A stretch of 34,372 bases of DNA, from NCBI GenBank assembly GCA_031547595.1, contig JAVBRU010000084.1:1-34372 (forward strand). Direction: 5' to 3'. Under the pieces are notes generated by a model. That model was not told where the DNA came from, did no database searches, and saw only the letters and a program-made list of their open reading frames with translations. The position numbers were made by a program, and so were the translations under genes. Source of the DNA: JAVBRU01 sp031547595 (GTDB taxonomy: Bacteria > Bacillota > Clostridia > Christensenellales > Aristaeellaceae). Shown piece after piece: positions 15,062 to 22,049 of the stretch. Position 1 is the first letter of the stretch, and each line of letters opens with the position of its first letter.

Positions 15062-16313
15062 CAACACACCCGAAAACCGCATTCGCCATGCGCTGGACGC
15101 CCGCCTGACCGGCGTGACGGAAAAGCCCGGCTCCCTAAACAAGGTGCTGCGGCAGGCGAAAGGGGAAGTGAAAGTGAAAAAAAAGATATCGGCCAGCCTG
15201 GTGATTGCGCTGATATTGGCGCTGTTGTCCATCACGGCATTGGCAGTGGCGCTGCTGACGCCCAAGGAAATCATAGAAAATTACGGCGTGCCCATCGCCA
15301 ATCAAAGCGAGGGCAGTGCATACTCGATTGAGGAAACCAACCTGCTTTTGCAATTGGCGCTGGATAACGGCGTACAGCTTTCCGATCAGGCAATTGAAGA
15401 CATCAAACGCTTCACAGACAACGGCGAAGGGTATTACAAGGATGAGTTCTTGAAGGAGCTGACCAAGGCCGAGTTTGGCCAAGACCCAAGCGATTGGACG
15501 CTGGAGCAGCAGCTGTGGTTCTCGCAGGTGTGGGAGGCCATCGGGATTGGGGAATCCGCATCGCGGCTGCCCGCAGAGGGCGAAATCACCCAGGCCGAGG
15601 CCGAGCAAATCGCCATCGATTATATCCATGCCACCTACGATGCCAGCCTCGACCTTCGTGATACGGCCACCTTCAAGCCGTCTGTTACCTATCTGGATGG
15701 GCGCGTGGACGGCGAATACGACGGCCTGTACTGGACGATTGGCTTCTATGCGCAGGTCATGACTGCGTCCGACTACACAGTGTATATGAACAGCCAGGGA
15801 GAGGTGTTTGAAGCGATCATGCGCCCCGGCGTGCAGCCCGGCGTGCAGGTGGATTGGATCCAGATTGGTTTCAAAGACTACTACGGCCGGGACTTTGCCA
15901 CGTGGGATCAGGCCGTTCTGCAGGCCTTCCGCGAGGCCATGGCGCTGGCCGGGCCACCCCATACGCCCGATTACCTCAGCATCATGGAAACCACCTACCC
16001 CGATATTGCCGAAAACGCCATGACGGCAGAGGAAGCAGGTAAGACCGCCGCGAAGGCGGCAGGTATGGGCGAGGATACGTATCAGGGCGCAGTGTATATC
16101 GGCGACGACCCGAACCCCGTATGGAAGGTGCACCTGCACGATACCACGCAGAACATCACCCGCTATGTGGAGGTGGATAGCGTTACCGGCGAGGTGAAGA
16201 GCATCTTTACCTGCGCACAGCATTATGATGAATGGTACCGCCCGTTGGTGCTGCAAAAGATATTTGAGGAAGTCAACGAGGCTTGGGATCCACAGTCTAT
16301 CAGCGTGGGATAA
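15054..16313 (+). CDS. Putative anti-sigma/sensor protein with unrelated outer domain (unit D)
   Basis: 419 residues. Residues 1 to about 65 match units B and C (RIRHALDARLTGVTEKPGSL, VLRQAKGEVKVKKK, then the membrane helix). After that the sequence is unrelated to A-C. The outer part contains LTPKEIIENYGVP, a segment EGEITQAEAEQIAIDYIHAT and later KTAAKAAGMGEDTYQGAVYI with WKVHLHDTTQNITRYVEVD; both resemble PepSY-type protease-inhibitor/sensor domains, although this was not tested. This is the clearest case of a new sensor grafted onto the common anti-sigma N-terminus. An in-frame GTG at 15174 lies after AGGGGAA. A good terminator follows. Confidence 0.8.
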   Translation: MNNNTPENRIRHALDARLTGVTEKPGSLNKVLRQAKGEVKVKKKISASLVIALILALLSITALAVALLTPKEIIENYGVPIANQSEGSAYSIEETNLLLQLALDNGVQLSDQAIEDIKRFTDNGEGYYKDEFLKELTKAEFGQDPSDWTLEQQLWFSQVWEAIGIGESASRLPAEGEITQAEAEQIAIDYIHATYDASLDLRDTATFKPSVTYLDGRVDGEYDGLYWTIGFYAQVMTASDYTVYMNSQGEVFEAIMRPGVQPGVQVDWIQIGFKDYYGRDFATWDQAVLQAFREAMALAGPPHTPDYLSIMETTYPDIAENAMTAEEAGKTAAKAAGMGEDTYQGAVYIGDDPNPVWKVHLHDTTQNITRYVEVDSVTGEVKSIFTCAQHYDEWYRPLVLQKIFEEVNEAWDPQSISVG

Positions 16314-16324
16314 AAACTCTTTAG

Positions 16325-16356
16325 AGATACGCCGGAGATTTCCGGCGTATCTTTCA
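16325..16356 (+). terminator. Rho-independent terminator after sigma array
   Basis: AGATACGCCGGA and TCCGGCGTATCT form a perfect 12-bp stem with loop GATT, followed by TTCATT. It ends unit D. Confidence 0.85.
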
Positions 16357-16359
16357 TTA

Positions 16360-16388
16360 TTGCTGAACCGCGGCAATTATGGTATGAT
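16360..16388 (+). promoter_or_regulatory. Promoter upstream of ktrB
   Basis: TTGCTG (16360-16365), a 17-base spacer and TATGAT (16383-16388). It would give a leader of about 200 bases before ktrB, overlapping the DegV-like remnant. Confidence 0.6.
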
Positions 16389-16608
16389 GGGAGCGTATTT
16401 TGAGGGAGACGAGATCACCCATTGCAACAACCCCTCCCTGGCCGATAAGCTGCGCGCTGTGATTGAGAACCGCTATCATTGCAAGGAAATCCTGGTTGTG
16501 CCCACCCGCGGCCTCAGCTCCACCTACGCCAGCGACAAGGGCATTGTCATCGCGTTCCAAACTTCTCGCATTGTCCCTCCCCCGAGCAAAGGAGCCTCCC
16601 ATGCATAA
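16384..16608 (+). pseudogene. Remnant resembling the C-terminus of a DegV-family protein
   Basis: A 74-codon open frame beginning MMGAYFEGDE. ITHCNNPSLADKLRAVIENR followed by ILVVPTRGLSSTYASDKGIV has the layout of the last 55 residues of DegV fatty-acid-binding proteins (a helix starting after an H/C-N-P turn, then a strand and a glycine/serine-rich loop). The intact DegV at 18762 shows a matching layout. There is no SD, the N-terminal domain is absent, and the frame runs into ktrB by eight bases. It is most likely decayed coding DNA reused as the ktrB leader. The DegV assignment is tentative. Confidence 0.4.
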
Positions 16609-17977
16609 CATATTGCGAATACTCTCTCGTCTGGTGCGGATCAACCAGGTCTTTAGTCCTACCCGTATTATGGTGTTGGGCTTTTTGCTGATTATTCTTG
16701 CTGGCGCGGGGCTGCTGGGCCTGCCCGTTTCCACCGCCAGCGGCGAAGCGGTGCCATTTTTGACAGCGCTGTTCACCGCTACCTCTGCCTCCTGCGTTAC
16801 GGGGCTGATTGTGGTGGATACCGCGCAAACCTGGAGCTTCTTTGGCCGCGTAGTGATCCTGCTGCTCATTCAGGTGGGTGGCCTGGGTTTTATGACGGTG
16901 ATGACGGTGTTTTTCTTTATGGCGCGAAGGCGAATCAGCGTTTCCCAACGCATGCTGATGGTGCAGTCCCTCAGCCTCAAGGACATGGGCGGCGTAGTGA
17001 AGCTGGTGCGGCATGTGCTGGTGGGCACGTTGATCATTGAGGGCACGGGCGCGCTCCTTTTGTGGATTCGCTTCTCGTTTGATTTTGGCGTGTGGCGCGG
17101 GCTGGGTATGGGCATATGGCATTCCGTATCGGCCTTTTGCAATGCGGGGTTTGACCTGATGGGCAATCAGGCCGCCTTTTCCAGCCTGACGGCCTATTCG
17201 GCCGATGTAACGGTTAATATCGTGATCTCACTGCTGATCATCCTGGGCGGCCTGGGCTTTTTCGTGTGGGAGGACATCTGGCAAAACCGCTCCTTCAAGC
17301 GTTTACATGTGTACTCCAAGATGGTGCTTTGCATCACCGGGCTGCTGTTGCTGCTGGGCTGGGTGCTGTTTTTGCTGGCAGAAATGGATAACCCCGCTAC
17401 GCTCGGCCCCATGCCCTGGGACGAGAAGCTGCTGGCCAGCCTGTTCCAGTCGGCAACGACGCGTACGGCGGGCTTCAACAGCATCGATCAAATGGGCATG
17501 ACCGACGCATCCAAGCTGCTGACCATCCTGTGGATGTTCATCGGTGGGTCGGCAGGCTCTACTGCAGGCGGCATCAAAACGGTGACGATGGGCATTGTGG
17601 TATTGTCCTCCGTCAGCTCGCTGCGGGGCAAAAAGTATGTATCGGTGTTTGGCCGCAACATCACCGCCGCGCAAATCCTCACCGCGCTGTCTGTGATGAT
17701 GGTGGCGTTTGGCTTATGCTTTGTGTGCTCTATGATCATCTCCCTCACGCAGGACATCCCCTACTTTGAGGTGCTGTATGAAACAGTATCCGCCCTCGCG
17801 ACCGTGGGACTGACCACCGGCATTACGCCGCAGATGGTGCCATTATCCCAGGTATTGCTGATATTGCTGATGTTCTTTGGGCGGGTGGGGCTAATGACCA
17901 TCGGGCTGGCATCGGTCCTTCGCCAAGGGGGTAACGCCAAGGTGAAATACCCCGATGCCTGGCTGATACTCGGATAA
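16601..17977 (+). CDS. ktrB: Potassium transporter membrane subunit (TrkH/KtrB family)
   Basis: 458 residues from ATG 16601, with AAAGGAG upstream; a longer frame to 16463 overlaps the remnant and has no such site. It is the channel-like K+ uptake subunit with four pseudo-repeats, each with a pore loop: TATSASCVTGLIVVDTA, SVSAFCNAGFDL, TTRTAGFNSID and ETVSALATVGLTTG. The gating loop after pore 3 is visible as IGGSAGSTAGGIKT. The length fits KtrB, shorter than E. coli TrkH. The next gene, 13 bases on, encodes the regulatory subunit. Confidence 0.95.
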   Translation: MHNILRILSRLVRINQVFSPTRIMVLGFLLIILAGAGLLGLPVSTASGEAVPFLTALFTATSASCVTGLIVVDTAQTWSFFGRVVILLLIQVGGLGFMTVMTVFFFMARRRISVSQRMLMVQSLSLKDMGGVVKLVRHVLVGTLIIEGTGALLLWIRFSFDFGVWRGLGMGIWHSVSAFCNAGFDLMGNQAAFSSLTAYSADVTVNIVISLLIILGGLGFFVWEDIWQNRSFKRLHVYSKMVLCITGLLLLLGWVLFLLAEMDNPATLGPMPWDEKLLASLFQSATTRTAGFNSIDQMGMTDASKLLTILWMFIGGSAGSTAGGIKTVTMGIVVLSSVSSLRGKKYVSVFGRNITAAQILTALSVMMVAFGLCFVCSMIISLTQDIPYFEVLYETVSALATVGLTTGITPQMVPLSQVLLILLMFFGRVGLMTIGLASVLRQGGNAKVKYPDAWLILG

Positions 17978-17990
17978 GGAGGAAAATAGG

Positions 17991-18647
17991 ATGGGTTCTT
18001 TTCTGGTGATTGGCATGGGGCGCTTTGGCAGCGCCGTGGCTACAGAGCTATTCAAGCTGGGGCATGAGGTGGTGGCGCTGGATGACGGCGAGGAAGCCAT
18101 CGCCGCAGTGGCCGATCATGTGACGCAGGCGGTGATTGGCGATGCAAAGGACGAAGCTGTTTTGCGATCTGTTGGTGTCAAGAATTTCGATTCCGTGATT
18201 GTGGCTATTGCCAACGAGCTGTCCGACAGCATATTGACCACCCTGCTGCTGCGGGATATGGGCGCAAACAAAATCATCTGCAAGGCGCAGGGCGAGCGGC
18301 ACGCCAAGGCGCTGAAGCTGATTGGCGCGGACGTGGTCATCCGACCGGAGCACGATATGGGTAAGCGTCTGGCACACACCCTGGCACAAAAAAATATCAT
18401 TGATTATATTCAGCTATCGCCCGATCATAGTATAGCAGAGATCGAGGTGCCAAGGCCCTGGCTGAACAAGAGCCTGACGGGTAATAATCTGCGCAGCAAG
18501 TATGGCATCACTGTGCTGGCGGTGCGAAAAAAAGACACCAGTGATCTGAAGGTGACGCCTTCTCCGGACTATGTGCTCACCGAAGCCGATCTGCTGGTGG
18601 TGATTGGCGAAAACAAGGCTATGGCGGCAATTGGCATCGAAATTTAG
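17991..18647 (+). CDS. ktrA: Potassium uptake regulatory subunit (RCK protein KtrA/TrkA)
   Basis: 218 residues. The N-terminal RCK_N Rossmann domain opens with FLVIGMGRFGSAVATEL, the GxGxxG nucleotide site, and includes DDGEEA at the end of the second strand. It is followed by VIGDAKDEAVLRSVGV and DSVIVAI, typical of TrkA_N. A C-terminal RCK_C (TrkA_C) domain spans about 135-218 (VTPSPDYVLTEADLLVVIGE). KtrA forms a ring on the inner face of KtrB and gates K+ uptake in response to ATP/ADP or c-di-AMP. Its SD, AAGGAGG, overlaps the end of the ktrB region, so the two form an operon. Confidence 0.95.
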   Translation: MGSFLVIGMGRFGSAVATELFKLGHEVVALDDGEEAIAAVADHVTQAVIGDAKDEAVLRSVGVKNFDSVIVAIANELSDSILTTLLLRDMGANKIICKAQGERHAKALKLIGADVVIRPEHDMGKRLAHTLAQKNIIDYIQLSPDHSIAEIEVPRPWLNKSLTGNNLRSKYGITVLAVRKKDTSDLKVTPSPDYVLTEADLLVVIGENKAMAAIGIEI

Positions 18648-18687
18648 CGTGCCAAACTTACCCAAGCGCCGTGAAATAGATAAATTG

Positions 18688-18716
18688 TTGCATTTTATGT
18701 CGAAACACTGTACAAT
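18688..18716 (+). promoter_or_regulatory. Promoter of degV gene
   Basis: TTGCAT (18688-18693), a 17-base spacer and TACAAT (18711-18716). It lies about 45 bases before the degV start. Confidence 0.7.
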
Positions 18717-18761
18717 ATCACCGTACCTGCCCGCCAGGGCGGAACAGAGAGGGGGATGTCC

Positions 18762-19640
18762 ATGCAGCCGAATTATGTATTTATGACCGATAGCGACAGC
18801 GATTTCCCATACAGCTTTGCTGATGAAAGAAATATTCCCGTTGTGAAAATGCCATACGCCCTCGAAGGCAAAGAGTATTTTGACGATAATGGGCGCGCGG
18901 GCGTGGAAAAAGAATTTTATGCAAAAATGCGCGCAGGCGCGGTGCCTGTCACTTCGCTTTTGCCCACAGAATCTTATCTGGAATATTTTGAACCGATTTT
19001 GAAGGACAACGATCTCCTGTTTATCGCTTTTTCCTCCCAGATGTCCGCCACTATCAATAATGTGATGGAAGCGCGCGAACAGCTGATGGCAAAGTATCCG
19101 CAGCGTAAGTTTATCGTGGTAGATACCCTCAGCATCTCCGCACCCATGACACTGCTGCTGCTCAAGGCGCACGATTTGTACCTGCAGGGTGCGTCCATGG
19201 AAGAAGTGGAAAAATGGGTGCTTGGTAACCGCCTGCGCGCACAGGCGTGGTTCACGGTTGACGACCTCAAGTATTTGAAGCGCGGCGGCCGCATTTCCTC
19301 CACCAGCGCCGTGTTTGGCACCGTGCTTGATATCAAGCCCGTGCTGGTGCTGGGCAAGGGCGGCAAGATCGATCCCGCCGAAAAAGTGCAGGGCCGCAAA
19401 AAGGCGCTGCGCACGCTGGTAGACCGCACCGTGGAGAACATCGAAAACCCCGAAAGCCAGACCTTGGTGATCCTGCATGCCGATGTGGAAGACGATGCCG
19501 AGCGCCTGGCCGAAATGCTGCGCCAGAAGCTGCCCACACTGCAGGGCATCCGCATCCAGATGGTGGGCCCGGTGATCGGCTCCCACTGCGGTCCGGGCAC
19601 GCTGGCGTGCGTGTTTATGGGTAGAGAACGGAAGATCTAA
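18762..19640 (+). CDS. DegV family fatty-acid-binding protein
   Basis: 292 residues from ATG 18762; AGAGGGGG lies about six bases upstream, whereas it abuts the alternative ATG at 18756. DegV/FakB proteins bind a fatty acid in the cleft between two domains and present it to a kinase. Features: an N-terminal strand FMTDSDSDFPYSF, the TSLLPTESYLEYF motif with the conserved Thr-Ser, LLFIAFSSQMSATINN, FIVVDTLSISAPM, and the C-terminal VGPVIGSHCGPGTLACVF loop. Size and motifs fit the family fully. FakA is not in the window, so a role in fatty-acid activation is likely but not shown. Confidence 0.92.
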   Translation: MQPNYVFMTDSDSDFPYSFADERNIPVVKMPYALEGKEYFDDNGRAGVEKEFYAKMRAGAVPVTSLLPTESYLEYFEPILKDNDLLFIAFSSQMSATINNVMEAREQLMAKYPQRKFIVVDTLSISAPMTLLLLKAHDLYLQGASMEEVEKWVLGNRLRAQAWFTVDDLKYLKRGGRISSTSAVFGTVLDIKPVLVLGKGGKIDPAEKVQGRKKALRTLVDRTVENIENPESQTLVILHADVEDDAERLAEMLRQKLPTLQGIRIQMVGPVIGSHCGPGTLACVFMGRERKI

Positions 19641-19641
19641 C

Positions 19642-19877
19642 GAGGCTGGGGAGTTACGCGGGTGCTACTCGCCCCGAACCCCACTTGGGTATCAGGCCAA
19701 GAAGCTTGAGGGCTACCCGTGAAAGTAAAACACCACCCCTATCAGCTGCACGGGTCCCTTTGTTCCTTTTGCGTGTGCCGTGCTGGCACGGCGGTTTCCC
19801 TGTCTGACCGGGGAAACAGAAGAAGGCCGTTTTAGGCGAGGGAATGCTTGCATTCCATTCGGCTAAAGCGGCCTTTT
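19642..19877 (+). ncRNA. Candidate structured non-coding RNA with terminator (class unassigned)
   Basis: About 235 bases without a plausible gene hold many consecutive helices. GGGGAGT can pair with ACTC-CCCC (with a bulge); CAAG-AAG-CTTG forms a small hairpin; ACCCGTG (19715-19721) pairs with CACGGGT (about 19749-19755); GCCGTG pairs with CACGGC; GTTTCCC pairs with GGGAAAC. A long final hairpin (19823-19877: AAGGCCG/CGGCCTT outside, GGAATGC/GCATTCC inside) is followed by TTTTC. Such density ending in a terminator suggests a trans-acting or 3'-derived RNA. Strand is chosen from the terminator. No promoter was recognised directly before it, so it may be processed from the degV transcript. No Rfam class could be assigned by eye. 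Confidence 0.5.
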
Positions 19878-19931
19878 CGCGCACGCACACAATCACACAA
19901 CTCTCATCGAAGGGTACAAGAACCGGGGGGT

Positions 19932-19980
19932 GCAGGGAGTCCTCACTCCCTGCCGTGGGGTCTGGGGACGAGGATCCCCA
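19932..19980. other. GC-rich double hairpin in the glmS 3' region
   Basis: GCAGGGAGT and ACTCCCTGC form a perfect 9-bp stem with loop CCTC (19932-19953). Ten bases on, TGGGGA and TCCCCA form a second stem (19963-19980). There is no T-run on either side. It lies just downstream of the glmS stop on the minus strand and may mark or protect the mRNA 3' end. The rest of this gene-free stretch (19878-19931 and 19981-19996) shows nothing clear. Confidence 0.5.
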
Positions 19981-19996
19981 ACGTTCCCCCTCCTCG

Positions 19997-21808
19997 TTAC
20001 TCCACCGTCACGCTCTTGGCCAGGTTGCGTGGTTTATCGATATCCAGCCCCTTGTTGGCCGCCACATAATAAGCAAACAGGTGCAAAATCACCACAGACA
20101 GCGACGGCGAGAATAGCTCGTTGACGGGCGATACGGCAATGAGCGACAGCTGCTCATCCGCCTGCGCTTCCATGCAGCTGCCCACCATCAGCACCTTCGC
20201 ACCGCGGCTGACCACCTGCTCCACATTGCTGTATATCTTGGGATACAGTGCAGGGCAGCAGGCCAATGCCACTACCAACGTGTTCTCCTCAATCAGCGAG
20301 ATGGTGCCATGCTTGAGCTCGCCGCCCGCATACGCCTCCGAATGGATGTAGGAGATTTCCTTCAGCTTGAGCGAGCCCTCCAGCGCGATGGCATAATCGA
20401 TATTGCGGCCGATAAAGAAAATGCTGCTGTAACCAATGCACTGTGCGGCGAGCTTTTGCACCGTGTCTACCTGATGCAAGGCGGACTGCGCGCGATCGGG
20501 CAAAGCCTGAAGCTCCTGCCACAGCGCGTTTTGCTGCTCGGGCGTGATTTTTTGCAGACCCTTTGCCAGGTAAATGGCCAGCGCGTACAGCATCATCAGC
20601 TGGGCGGAGAATGCCTTGGTGGTGGCGACGGCGATTTCCGGGCCGGCCAGGGTGTAGAGCGTGGCATCGGCTTCCTTGGCCAGGGTGCTGCCCACCACGT
20701 TGACGATGGCGAGGGTAGCTGCGCCCTTGCGTTTTGCCTCGCGCAGTGCGGCGATGGTATCGGCTGTTTCGCCGGACTGGCTGATGAGCAGCACCAGCGT
20801 ATGTTCGTCTACCAATGGGTCTTTATAGCGAAACTCGCTGGCGAGGTCGGCCTCTACCGGCAGGCGGCACAGGCGCTCCAGCACATACTTGCCCACCACG
20901 CCTGCGTTGTAGGCCGAGCCGCACGCGGTGATGACCAGGCGCTGATAGCGGCGTGCGTCCAGTGCGTCCAGCACTTGCTTGTTCTTGCTGTCTGTGATGG
21001 TGCTGTGCAGGGTGTCGCGCAGCACGCGCGGCTGCTCCATGATTTCCTTCAGCATAAAATGCTCGTAACCGCCTTTTTCGGCGCTGTCTATGCTCCAAGT
21101 GATGGTCTCGGGCGATTTTTTGACTTCCTCACGGTTCGTGTTATAAAAGGTGATGCTGTCTTTGCGAAGGACGGCGATTTCTTTGTCCTCCAAATAATAC
21201 ACCTGCTGGGTGTGGCGCAAGATGGCAGGCACGTCGGACGCAATCCAGCCCCCGGTTGCGGACAGGCCGACAATGAGTGGGTTGTCTTTTTTGATAGCGA
21301 TCAGAGTATCCGGCTCGTTCACGCTCATGATGCCAAGAGCGTAGGAGCCTTCCAGTGCGCTCGCGACTTTGATCACGGTGTCCATCAGGTCACCCTGATC
21401 ATAATGCTCGGCCAGATGCGCGATCACCTCGCTGTCTGTCTGGGACAGGAAATGCACGCCCTGCTGCGTAAGGCGCTCCTTCAATTGCTTGTAGTTTTCT
21501 ATGATGCCGTTGTGCACCACGGCGATGCGCTGTTTGCCGCCCATGTGCGGGTGCGCGTTGGCATCGGACGGCTCGCCATGGGTGGCCCAGCGGGTGTGCC
21601 CAATGCCCATGCATCCTTTGATGGGCTGTTCGCCGAGGCGCTTTTCCAGCGCGGCCAAGCGCCCTTTTTGCTTGACCACATCAAACTGCCCGGCATTCAG
21701 CACTGCAATGCCCGCCGAATCGTACCCGCGGTACTCCAGTTTTTTCAGCCCTTCCACAATCAAGGGCACCGCATTCTCGCTGCCCACATACCCGATGATC
21801 CCACACAT
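19997..21808 (-). CDS. glmS: Glutamine-fructose-6-phosphate aminotransferase (isomerizing)
   Basis: 603 residues from the ATG at 21808, chosen because the mature enzyme needs Cys as residue 2 (MCGIIGYVG); a GTG three codons upstream is rejected. The enzyme makes glucosamine-6-phosphate from fructose-6-phosphate and glutamine, the first step towards peptidoglycan amino sugars. The N-terminal class II glutaminase shows LEYRGYDSAGIA, GHTRWATHGEPSDANAHPH and HNGIIENY. Two SIS domains follow, with ITACGSAYNAGVVGKY, ISQSGETADTIAALREAK and a C-terminus KPRNLAKSVTVE, as in typical GlmS. No glmS ribozyme is recognisable in its leader, so expression control differs from that in Bacillus. Confidence 0.97.
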   Translation of the reverse strand: MCGIIGYVGSENAVPLIVEGLKKLEYRGYDSAGIAVLNAGQFDVVKQKGRLAALEKRLGEQPIKGCMGIGHTRWATHGEPSDANAHPHMGGKQRIAVVHNGIIENYKQLKERLTQQGVHFLSQTDSEVIAHLAEHYDQGDLMDTVIKVASALEGSYALGIMSVNEPDTLIAIKKDNPLIVGLSATGGWIASDVPAILRHTQQVYYLEDKEIAVLRKDSITFYNTNREEVKKSPETITWSIDSAEKGGYEHFMLKEIMEQPRVLRDTLHSTITDSKNKQVLDALDARRYQRLVITACGSAYNAGVVGKYVLERLCRLPVEADLASEFRYKDPLVDEHTLVLLISQSGETADTIAALREAKRKGAATLAIVNVVGSTLAKEADATLYTLAGPEIAVATTKAFSAQLMMLYALAIYLAKGLQKITPEQQNALWQELQALPDRAQSALHQVDTVQKLAAQCIGYSSIFFIGRNIDYAIALEGSLKLKEISYIHSEAYAGGELKHGTISLIEENTLVVALACCPALYPKIYSNVEQVVSRGAKVLMVGSCMEAQADEQLSLIAVSPVNELFSPSLSVVILHLFAYYVAANKGLDIDKPRNLAKSVTVE

Positions 21809-21855
21809 AGCACTCACTCCTTTTTTGAGAAACCGGAAAATAGAAGATGTAAAAA

Positions 21856-21884
21856 AGTATACAGAAAAATAATCCGCAAATCAA
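21856..21884 (-). promoter_or_regulatory. Promoter of glmS
   Basis: On the minus strand TTGATT (21879-21884) and TATACT (21856-21861) are 17 bases apart. They lie about 50-75 bases before the glmS start. Confidence 0.7.
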
Positions 21885-21979
21885 ATAGAAAACCCCCAAA
21901 TACAGCCGAAAAACAATACAGGGTCTGTTCATAGCGTAGCCTTTTCTGGCCGAATTATAACCTGCAGCTGCCAATTCTC

Positions 21980-22008
21980 TTGCAAAAAAGTATGAATTAT
22001 CGTATGAT
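21980..22008 (+). promoter_or_regulatory. Promoter of the sugar operon (22050-28647)
   Basis: TTGCAA (21980-21985), a 17-base spacer and TATGAT (22003-22008). It lies 41 bases before the first gene of the operon and diverges from the glmS promoter. Confidence 0.75.
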
Positions 22009-22049
22009 GTTTTTACCAAACTGAACACCACCAGAAACGAGGGATGCAC

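Noticed and set aside
15135..16376. Antisense open frame of 413 codons opposite unit D
   Set aside because: It is a shadow of the anti-sigma frame and covers the unit D terminator.
16389..16600. c-di-AMP (ydaO-type) riboswitch before ktrB
   Set aside because: The leader lacks the conserved ydaO segments and reads as decayed coding sequence instead.
18414..19586. Long antisense open frame opposite degV
   Set aside because: Composition is typical of a shadow frame (rich in His, Gln and Arg) and there is no ribosome-binding site; the degV frame explains the conservation.
20309..21934. Long open frame (541 codons) opposite glmS
   Set aside because: It is antisense to the unmistakable glmS gene, has no recognisable motif and arises from the codon bias of a GC-rich gene.
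21809..21979. glmS ribozyme expected before glmS
   Set aside because: The leader is AT-rich with a plain promoter; none of the conserved ribozyme core segments was found.
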